This document shows positions 25,127 through 29,718 of a stretch of 29,718 nucleotides of DNA, in pieces. Each line of letters starts with the position of its first letter. The stretch's first letter is position 1. The translations under genes were made by a program, and so were the position numbers. The notes under the pieces were generated by a model. It made no database searches. It saw nothing but the letters and a program-made list of their open reading frames with translations, and was not told the DNA's origin. The DNA comes from CAIPAT01 sp041665605 (GTDB lineage: Bacteria; Verrucomicrobiota; Lentisphaeria; Victivallales; Victivallaceae). The DNA lies in assembly GCA_041665605.1 (NCBI GenBank), contig JBAYIO010000077.1, forward strand, positions 1 through 29,718, given 5' to 3'.

Positions 25127-25456
25127 ATGGCGGAGAATTCTGTAAAAAATAAGCTGGCCGATATGCCGTTCGAGCAGGCGCTTGAAAAGCTCGAAAAAAT
25201 GGTCGAAAAAATGGAAGAAGGCAATCTGCCGCTGGACAAGATGATTGATTGTTTTGAACAGGGGACTGCCCTGGCTGCATTATGCCGCCAGAAACTCGAC
25301 AGCCTGGAAAAGAAAATCGAACTGCTGGTGCGTGATGATGCCGAAGGCGGCAAATGGGCGGAATTTGATGCCGGGTCTCCCCGGAAAGATGCTGCCTTGT
25401 CCGAAAGCAATGACGGCACGGATGAGCACAAGCCGTCCAGCGATTTGCTGTTTTAA
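25127..25456 (+). CDS. xseB: Exodeoxyribonuclease VII small subunit
   Basis: Partner of XseA in degrading single-stranded DNA to oligonucleotides during repair. The 109-residue protein has the XseB helical hairpin: MPFEQALEKLEKMVEKMEEGNLPLDKMIDCFEQGTALAALCRQKLDSLEKKIELLV (about 13-68). Typical XseB is about 80 residues; this one has an extra acidic tail ending SSDLLF. GGAGGG lies just upstream of ATG 25127. XseA is not in the window. The PIG-L gene starts 17 nt downstream and is probably co-transcribed. Confidence 0.93.
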   Translation: MAENSVKNKLADMPFEQALEKLEKMVEKMEEGNLPLDKMIDCFEQGTALAALCRQKLDSLEKKIELLVRDDAEGGKWAEFDAGSPRKDAALSESNDGTDEHKPSSDLLF

Positions 25457-25473
25457 TCGGGAGAAACAGTTCA

Positions 25474-26223
25474 ATGAGTTTTTTCTGGCCCGACAATGTG
25501 ACTTTCCCGGTCAGCCTTGATGCGCTGGCTGTTCCGTCCGGACTCAGGTTGCTGGCGCTGGCGCCGCATCCTGATGATTTCGACGCGATTGCCGTGACCA
25601 TGAAACGTTTCTTCGCCGCCGGCACGGAGGTCTTCGTCGCGGTGGCTTCTTCCGGCGCCAGCGGCGTGGAGGATGCATTCTGCACCTTGCCGACAAACCG
25701 GGAAAAGGCTCTCACCAGGGAAACTGAACAGCGGCGAAGCTGCGGATTTTTCGGGCTGCCCGACGATCACGTGCGATTTCTCCGTCTGGAGGAAGATGAA
25801 ACCGGCACAGTTATGGATAAAGAGTCTAATTTTGCTGCGGTCGCTGCGGTTTTCAAAGAGCTTTCGCCGTCGCTGGTTTTCCTGCCGCACGGCAATGACA
25901 CCAACGCCGATCACCGGCTGATTTACGCGATGCTGTCCAGGCTGGGCGGTAATGCGGACCATTGTTTTACCGCGTTCCTGAACCGCGACCCCAAGACCAT
26001 TGCGCTGCGGATGGATGTATATACGGCATTCGGCGAAGCGGATGCCGCGTGGAAAGCGGAACTGCTGCGCTTCCATCAATCTCAGCATCAGCGCAACCTG
26101 AACACCCGGGGATACGGCTTTGATGAACGGATATTGGCGGGAAATCGTGACAACGCCAAGCTTTACGGGATTCAAAACCGCGCTTACGCCGAGATCTTTG
26201 AACTGCAATTTTTTCCCAGGTGA
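25474..26223 (+). CDS. PIG-L (LmbE-type) zinc-dependent deacetylase
   Basis: The 249-residue protein belongs to the LmbE/PIG-L fold, whose members deacetylate N-acetylglucosamine-containing molecules such as GlcNAc-malate (bacillithiol route) or GlcNAc-inositol. The zinc and catalytic motif is APHPDDFDAIA (His32, Asp34, Asp35) and the third zinc ligand is expected at His147 in PHGNDTNADHRLIY. Next to the core motif the usual Glu is replaced (HPDDFD instead of HPDDxE). ATG 25474 has GGGAG about 9 nt upstream. The substrate is unknown; co-location with xseB gives no clue. Confidence 0.85.
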   Translation: MSFFWPDNVTFPVSLDALAVPSGLRLLALAPHPDDFDAIAVTMKRFFAAGTEVFVAVASSGASGVEDAFCTLPTNREKALTRETEQRRSCGFFGLPDDHVRFLRLEEDETGTVMDKESNFAAVAAVFKELSPSLVFLPHGNDTNADHRLIYAMLSRLGGNADHCFTAFLNRDPKTIALRMDVYTAFGEADAAWKAELLRFHQSQHQRNLNTRGYGFDERILAGNRDNAKLYGIQNRAYAEIFELQFFPR

Positions 26224-26249
26224 GACATTCTGCTTTCTGGCTTCTGCCT

Positions 26250-26750
26250 CTATTCTGACTCCCGACTCCCGACTCCTGACTTCTCTGTTTTTAATGCTTG
26301 CGGCTTGCAATGTTTGGTGAGCAGCCGGTCCAGTTGATTGGCGAAGGCCTGACGGTTTTTGGGATTGAATGAGGCGGGGCCGCCGGAAATGAGGCCGTCG
26401 TTGCGAAGGTCGTTGAGCAGATCGCGGGTGGCAAGGCGTTCTTTGATATTGCGTTCAGTATAAAGTTCGCCGCGCGGGTTGATGGCAAACGCGCCCTTGC
26501 TGACGACCCGGTCGGCAAGCGGAATATCCGCCGTGATGACGATGTCGCCGGATTCAGTCAGTTCGGCGATTTTATCATCGGCCGCATCAATCCCGCCGGG
26601 CACGGTCAGGCTGGAAATATACGCCGAATGCGGCCCGCGCATGACCTTTCCGGCAACCAGCACCAGCGGTATCTTCACCCGCTCCACCGCCTTATACAAT
26701 ATTTCCTTCAAATCTTTAGGAAACGCATCCGCATCCACATATATCCGCAA
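26250..26750 (-). CDS. yaiI: YaiI/YqxD family protein (DUF188, PIN-like)
   Basis: A 166-residue member of the YaiI/YqxD family, whose role is not established and whose fold is related to PIN-type nucleases. Recognisable blocks: RIYVDADAFP at the start, DIVITADIPLADRVVSKGAFAINPRGELYT, and ISGGPASFNPKNRQAFANQLDRLL. The start is TTG at 26750, directly after the stop codon of the DUF2007 gene (TAATTG), and matches the family N-terminus (MRIYVDADA). The last ~12 residues (TEKSGVGSRESE) are not family sequence: they are encoded by a 7-bp tandem repeat at 26255-26280 that the reading frame has run into. Confidence 0.92.
   Translation of the reverse strand: MRIYVDADAFPKDLKEILYKAVERVKIPLVLVAGKVMRGPHSAYISSLTVPGGIDAADDKIAELTESGDIVITADIPLADRVVSKGAFAINPRGELYTERNIKERLATRDLLNDLRNDGLISGGPASFNPKNRQAFANQLDRLLTKHCKPQALKTEKSGVGSRESE
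26255..26280. repeat. 7-bp tandem repeat (GGAGTCG) at the 3' end of yaiI
   Basis: On the plus strand CTGACTC, CCGACTC, CCGACTC and partial CTGAC follow each other; on the minus strand this is GGAGTCG repeated. It lies between the converging PIG-L and yaiI genes and supplies the last codons of yaiI. A single CTGACTCC also occurs near 29600. Confidence 0.8.
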
Positions 26751-26960
26751 TTAATTACCTTCTTTCTTATGCAGTTCTTCGATTATCCTGACTGCCCTGT
26801 CAAAGTCTTCGTTGTGCAGCACCCACAGTTCGGGCCAGGCCTGGGACATGGGCAGTACGCCATATTCGTTCAAGATGCATGTTTCGATGCCTTCGTCTTC
26901 CAGGAACCCTTTATACATGTAGATTTTCGTCAGGTCAAAATCAGAAAGCAGTTTTTCCAT
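26751..26960 (-). CDS. DUF2007 family small protein
   Basis: A 69-residue protein with DUF2007 features (named a putative signal-transducing protein family without firm experimental support): a first strand-helix KIYMYKGFLEDEGIETCILNE, then the PELWVLHNEDFDRAVRIIEEL end, where the W-V-x-x-x-D-x-x-x-A pattern is typical. ATG 26960 has AAAGGAG about 7 nt upstream. Its TAA abuts the TTG start of yaiI, so yaiI is probably translated by re-initiation from this gene. Confidence 0.82.
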   Translation of the reverse strand: MEKLLSDFDLTKIYMYKGFLEDEGIETCILNEYGVLPMSQAWPELWVLHNEDFDRAVRIIEELHKKEGN

Positions 26961-27193
26961 TTCGGAGCTCCTTTCGTTCAGGCCGTTAAGACATATTTAT
27001 CTACCTCTTGGTATTAATATTGCCCCCGATGTGAAAGAAATCAAATCACGGTGAATTAAGGAGCGTAAAAATGCAAAAGCTCTGATCTGGAACTTCGTCA
27101 TCACAATTTTTCCAGGCAGTTCTTCTGAATAAAGTCTTCAATCAACTCAATACGGTCAGGAGCATTGATCTTCTTTAGAAACAGTAACTTATG

Positions 27194-28195
27194 TCAGAGA
27201 TCATCAAAAAGATCAGGTGCGTATTTTTCTGATTTTGCCGTGGACGGATTGTCCGGCTTTGCCGGCACCGCCGCCGGAATGGCGGAAAACAGGTCATCCT
27301 CCTGCGCCGGCAATGTGCTTTCCGGCCTGGCGCCGGGCAGTTCCTTCAATATGCTTCTCAGTTCCAGTTCCTGGCAGATTGAGGCAATCTTGTTCCAGTC
27401 CGGAGTCTTCATGGAAAGTGTCTCGATGGCATTCCACGGTTTATCCTGAATTTCTGTTTTCAATGTAATGAGTTCAATGTTTTTGTGGAGAAGCTCTGCT
27501 GAATTTCTGATCTTCTCCCGCATCTTCTCATTTTCTATTGATTCCAGCCCGGACAGCATGGTATTGATGGAGCCGAATTTTTTGATAAGCGCGGCGGCGG
27601 TTTTGGGACCGATGCCGGCAACCCCGGGGATGTTGTCGGAATTGTCTCCGACCAATGACAGGAAATCTACCATTTGACCGGGTGAAACTTCAAATCTGGC
27701 GATGACTTCTTCGGGGCCGCGTACTTCCAGCCCTGAGTTTTTGCGGTCGGGAATCAGCATTTTGACACGATCGGATACGATCTGGGCAAGATCTTTGTCA
27801 GCGCTGACGAACCTCACCGGGTACGGGTCGAAATCTTTGGCGATGGCGGCGATCAGATCATCGGCCTCATAACCTTCTTTACTCAGCAGCGGCCAGCCAA
27901 AGGCTTCTGCCAGGGATTTGATGTACGGAACCTGGACTCGAAGGTCGTCCGGCATTGGTGGACGTCCGGCTTTGTATTCCGGCGCCAGCGCCAGGCGGAA
28001 AGCCGGCTTGCCCACATCGAAAGCCACTGCGCCGTACATCGCATGTTCTTCAGAATACATTTTCAGGAAGAACTTGGCCATGGCAAATACTGCGTTTGTC
28101 GGCTGCTGTTTTGAGTTTGTCAGTGCGCGGATGGCGTAGTATCCGCGGTATATCTGAGCGTATGCATCTATCAGAATTATGCTTTTTTCCGGCAT
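27194..28195 (-). CDS. Stand-alone PolA-type 5'-3' exonuclease / flap endonuclease
   Basis: The 333-residue protein corresponds to the N-terminal nuclease domain of DNA polymerase I, without 3'-5' exonuclease or polymerase parts. It would remove RNA primers or flaps. Motifs: IILIDAYAQIYRGYYA (metal Asp), EYKAGRPPMPDDLRVQVPYIK, GYEADDLIA, RFVSADKDLAQIV and the helix-3-turn-helix GDNSDNIPGVAGIGPKTAAALIKKFGS. After about residue 285 comes a Pro/Ala-rich linker with two acidic-LF stretches (QEDDLF and PDLFDDL end). ATG 28195 has GGAG 6 nt upstream. The TGA at 27196-27194 is followed in frame by 30 open codons (to 27104). Whether a separate polymerase exists cannot be seen here. Confidence 0.88.
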   Translation of the reverse strand: MPEKSIILIDAYAQIYRGYYAIRALTNSKQQPTNAVFAMAKFFLKMYSEEHAMYGAVAFDVGKPAFRLALAPEYKAGRPPMPDDLRVQVPYIKSLAEAFGWPLLSKEGYEADDLIAAIAKDFDPYPVRFVSADKDLAQIVSDRVKMLIPDRKNSGLEVRGPEEVIARFEVSPGQMVDFLSLVGDNSDNIPGVAGIGPKTAAALIKKFGSINTMLSGLESIENEKMREKIRNSAELLHKNIELITLKTEIQDKPWNAIETLSMKTPDWNKIASICQELELRSILKELPGARPESTLPAQEDDLFSAIPAAVPAKPDNPSTAKSEKYAPDLFDDL

Positions 28196-28286
28196 CTATA
28201 TCTCCAGGGTCACGGGTTTGAGTTTAAAATACTGTAACATCTGAATGGAACAATGCCAAACTAAGATTGAACATGGAGAGTGGAAA

Positions 28287-28388
28287 ACTTGGAAGAGAAG
28301 TTTGAGGTTTAGGTTTCCAAGTGTTTTAGAGGAGTAATTATGAAGAGGAGAAAATTGCGTATAGGAACTTGAAAGATCCTAAACCTCA
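28287..28388 (+). repeat. Interlocked inverted repeats around a 10-codon mini-ORF
   Basis: ACTTGGAA (28287-28294) pairs with TTCCAAGT (28315-28322). TGAGGTTTAGG (28303-28313), lying inside the first hairpin, pairs perfectly with CCTAAACCTCA (28378-28388). The two pairings are mutually exclusive or pseudoknotted. Between them AGAGGAG (28328-28334) precedes ATG 28340, which opens the 10-residue frame MKRRKLRIGT ending at 28372. This arrangement resembles a leader-peptide or attenuator layout, but no gene follows on the plus strand. Confidence 0.4.
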
Positions 28389-28514
28389 GAACTTCTGATT
28401 ATTATATTACACCAGCATTTGATTATTGTAAAGCTTTATTTAGAAAAAAATCAACTTTTTTTTACTTGAGCTTAAAAAAAACAGGTAAATGCACAATTTT
28501 ATAGCCATAGCAAG

Positions 28515-28536
28515 TGTATCAATAAAAATTGATACA
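28515..28536. promoter_or_regulatory. Operator-like perfect inverted repeat
   Basis: TGTATCAA (28515-28522) and TTGATACA (28529-28536) form a perfect 8-bp inverted repeat around TAAAAA. The 22-bp size is typical of dimeric repressor sites, but no gene start lies close by. Confidence 0.35.
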
Positions 28537-28682
28537 TTTGGCGTATTATGGTTTTTGAATGCCGATAGATGGATTTTTAGTTGCATAAGCGCACTTTTCA
28601 GTTTTCATAACCGCTCCAAGATATTGAAGACCCGTTGAACATAATGCTTCCGGTGTAGCGCTGCGGGAGAGGTTCCGATCCC

Positions 28683-28699
28683 CCGTCCGGCACGGACGG
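28683..28699. repeat. 17-bp hairpin element CCGTCCG-N3-CGGACGG, copy 1
   Basis: CCGTCCG, spacer GCA, CGGACGG: a perfect 7-bp inverted repeat. It is followed by CACTGCAACAAAACC and then ATTTTGGACA, a context shared with copies 2 and 3. Confidence 0.8.
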
Positions 28700-28851
28700 C
28701 ACTGCAACAAAACCATTTTGGACAGCCCACTCCGATACTTTGGAGTGTCGTTGAGCACAATGCTTTCAAGTTTTGATAAGATTTTCAAACAACATTTTGG
28801 ACACTCCATAAGCTCATTTTGGATACTGGCTCCGCACAACGATTTCGTAAT

Positions 28852-28940
28852 CTGGGTACTATGGGTCTTATGGGTCTTATGGGTCTTATGGGTCTTATGG
28901 GTCTTATGGGTCTTATGGGTCTTATGGGTCTTATGGGCCA
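28852..28940. repeat. 9-bp tandem array (ATGGGTCTT), eight exact units
   Basis: Eight perfect ATGGGTCTT units (28861-28932) are flanked by a degenerate unit CTGGGTACT (28852-28860) and a partial ATGGGCCA. GGG recurs every 9 bp with 6-nt spacers, so the plus strand satisfies the usual G-quadruplex pattern (G3 with loops up to 7). It begins right after TTTCGTAATCTGGG. Confidence 0.95.
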
Positions 28941-28952
28941 TTTTGGACAGCC

Positions 28953-29124
28953 ACTCCGACACTTTGGAGTATCGTTGAGCAGAGACTGCTTCGCCCATGC
29001 GGCCAGCATAACCAGACGGACAACCGTCCGACTCCGATACTTTGGAGTGTCGTTGAGCAGAGACTGCTTCGCCCATGCGGCCAGCATAACCAGACGGACA
29101 ACCGTCCGACTCCGACACTTTGGA
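28953..29124. repeat. 78-bp tandem duplication with partial third copy
   Basis: Two nearly identical 78-bp units occupy 28953-29030 and 29031-29108; a third starts at 29109 and breaks off after about 16 bp (ACTCCGACACTTTGGA). Each begins ACTCCGA(C/T)ACTTTGGAGT and ends with a CGGACAACCGTCCG hairpin. Diverged fragments of the unit occur at about 28730-28765 (left part) and 29298-29335 (GCCCATGCGGCCAGCATAAC and a CCGTCCG end). Confidence 0.92.
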
Positions 29125-29151
29125 CATCTATCCTGCACAACACGTTTTTCG

Positions 29152-29205
29152 TAATCTGGGAGTTCTGGGAATTCTGGGAGTTCTGGGAATTCTGGGAGTT
29201 CTGGG
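29152..29205. repeat. 9-bp tandem array (AGTTCTGGG / AATTCTGGG)
   Basis: Five consecutive 9-bp units alternate AGTTCTGGG and AATTCTGGG (29161-29205), after a leading AATCTGGG. GGG again recurs every 9 bp with 6-nt spacers. As in the first array, the units start directly behind TTTCGTAATCTGGG. Confidence 0.93.
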
Positions 29206-29211
29206 ATATTG

Positions 29212-29228
29212 CCGTCCGAGACGGACGG
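29212..29228. repeat. 17-bp hairpin element CCGTCCG-N3-CGGACGG, copy 2
   Basis: Same 7-bp arms with spacer AGA, followed by CGCTACAATAGAACC, then ATTTTGGACAATCATCTCCC, closely like copy 3. Confidence 0.8.
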
Positions 29229-29348
29229 CGCTACAATAGAACCTCATTTTGGACAATCATCTCCCTCATTTTGGACAATCATGTGCAGCGCAGTTTTGCC
29301 CATGCGGCCAGCATAACAAACCGGACACCCGTCCGATTTTGGACAACC

Positions 29349-29365
29349 CCGTCCGTGACGGACGG
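29349..29365. repeat. 17-bp hairpin element CCGTCCG-N3-CGGACGG, copy 3
   Basis: Same 7-bp arms with spacer TGA, followed by GACTACACCAAAACC and ATTTTGGACAATCATCTCCC. Arms conserved and spacer variable suggests selection for, or copying of, a hairpin. Confidence 0.8.
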
Positions 29366-29424
29366 GACTACACCAAAACCATTTTGGACAATCATCTCCC
29401 TTCCCGCATTCGCGGGAGACAACC

Positions 29425-29477
29425 CCCCATTGGCCCCATAAGACCCATAAGACCCAATAGGCCCAATAGGCCCCATG
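29425..29477. repeat. Third 9-bp array, G-rich on the minus strand
   Basis: Plus-strand CCCATAAGA- and CCCAATAGG-type units; on the minus strand GGGCCTATT and GGGTCTTAT occur twice each, flanked by further G-runs. GGGTCTTAT is the same unit as in the first array but on the opposite strand. The GGG spacing is again 9 bp. Confidence 0.85.
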
Positions 29478-29608
29478 TTTTCCGGCTCTGCGCCGGACAA
29501 CCGCCCGCCAGCAGAACAGACCGGGCAACCGCCCGCAGCCTGGACAGCCTTATCCGGAGCGGTTTTCGAATATCCCGCTTTCTGCATTCGGTTTTCATTC
29601 TGACTCCT

Positions 29609-29690
29609 GCTATTAATATGTCGCTCCGCTGGAGCTGAAAACTATTATATGGACGTTTTAAGCTATTAATATTCCGCTCCTCTGGAGCTG
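29609..29690. repeat. Direct repeat pair with inner GCTCC/GGAGC hairpin, 53-bp spacing
   Basis: Two 29-bp copies, 29609-29637 and 29662-29690, share GCTATTAATAT, then CGCTCC, a 3-nt spacer ending in CT, and GGAGCTG. Each contains a GCTCC-N3-GGAGC hairpin. Four mismatches or fewer separate them. A third copy may lie beyond the window edge. Confidence 0.75.
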
Positions 29691-29718
29691 TCTTCTGATT
29701 TTCCGGTTCCCATTCTGA

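Larger units (their letters stand above)
28196..28545. other. Gene-free AT-rich region upstream of the exonuclease
   Basis: About 350 bases with no credible gene. The left edge should hold the exonuclease promoter (minus strand). The middle has two interlocked inverted repeats and a 10-codon ORF (see 28287-28388). The right part is A/T-rich with poly-A and poly-T runs (28440-28490) and an operator-like palindrome (28515-28536). Confidence 0.5.
28546..29718. other. Repeat mosaic without credible genes
   Basis: About 1.17 kb built from recurring short elements: CCGTCCG/CGGACGG hairpins, G-triplet arrays, a 78-bp tandem duplication, CGGACAACCGTCCG-like words and at least seven copies of ATTTTGGACA (for example 28710, 28791, 28940, 29243, 29267, 29336, 29384). 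Several long open frames exist on both strands here, but all are low-complexity (for instance HKT, MGL or PIR repeats), follow from repeat periods divisible by three and lack ribosome-binding sites. Confidence 0.75.

Noticed and set aside
25471..26310. 279-codon minus-strand frame antisense to the PIG-L gene
   Set aside because: The plus frame has the HPDD zinc motif; the antisense frame begins in the GGAGTCG repeat and has no family features.
27058..27085. AAGGAG followed by ATGCAAAAGCTCTGA, a 4-codon plus-strand ORF
   Set aside because: Good ribosome-binding site but only four codons and no gene downstream on that strand; too little to call a leader peptide.
28546..29154. Long open frames on both strands with HKT, MGL, WVL or PIR repeats
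   Set aside because: They arise from 9-bp and 78-bp repeats whose lengths are multiples of three; no ribosome-binding site, low complexity, no family resemblance.
28953..29335. CRISPR array
   Set aside because: The repeated unit is 78 bp without variable spacers, copies are directly joined, and no cas gene is in the window.
29244..29638. Open frames of 70-130 codons on both strands near the end
   Set aside because: Repeat-derived, compositionally odd, mutually overlapping and without starts preceded by a Shine-Dalgarno sequence.

Overview
The window is a gene-dense, roughly 50% G+C bacterial chromosome segment with about 25 protein genes, one tRNA and a repeat-rich, apparently non-coding tail. 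The cell is Gram-negative-like and rod-shaped or elongating (mreC-mreD-mrdA, Amidase_3, outer-membrane style signal peptides). It is probably anaerobic or microaerobic (oxygen-sensitive [4Fe-4S] serine deaminase, split cobalamin-dependent MetH). Gene content, the Flp-type pilins and the simple-repeat style of the intergenic DNA would fit the PVC group, perhaps Lentisphaerota. That placement is inference only; no marker here proves it.

Layout. 1-87: tail and terminator of an unseen upstream gene. 177-262: tRNA-Leu(UAA), minus. 379-3240: minus-strand genes for a membrane-anchored hypothetical, TsaB and a secreted SGNH esterase. 3387-5191: decayed-looking DNA, two small plus-strand membrane genes and a stand-alone MetH reactivation protein, which lies directly upstream of an 800-residue MetH without that domain (5222-7624). 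7884-10737: a protein made only of three HNH-associated-type repeats, a strong terminator, then a GH36-like glycosidase. 10858-11775: panD, two Flp-type prepilin genes and a terminator. 11842-16223: a tight minus-strand operon, FabK-like reductase, mreC, mreD, mrdA (PBP2). 16370-17713: a secreted protein that looks like a peptidase-MA relative without its zinc motif.

17852-26223 is one long plus-strand run: thiD, N-acetylmuramoyl-L-alanine amidase, then argD-argF-mntP-sdaA-araC in close spacing, then xseB and a PIG-L deacetylase. 26250-28195 returns to the minus strand: a DUF2007 protein whose stop codon abuts the TTG start of YaiI, and a free-standing PolA-type 5'-3' exonuclease.

From 28196 to the end I find no credible gene. 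Instead there are nested inverted repeats around a 10-codon mini-ORF, an operator-like palindrome, three arrays with GGG every 9 bp, a 78-bp tandem duplication, three 17-bp CCGTCCG/CGGACGG hairpins, a recurring ATTTTGGACA word and a terminal 53-bp-spaced repeat. The long open frames there follow from repeat periods divisible by three.

The core genes are housekeeping: wall elongation and remodelling, arginine, pantothenate, thiamine and methionine metabolism, t6A tRNA modification and DNA repair. The unusual parts are the repeat mosaic, the nuclease-less repeat protein, the panD-pilin cluster, the FabK-mre linkage and the in-frame open extension behind the exonuclease stop.
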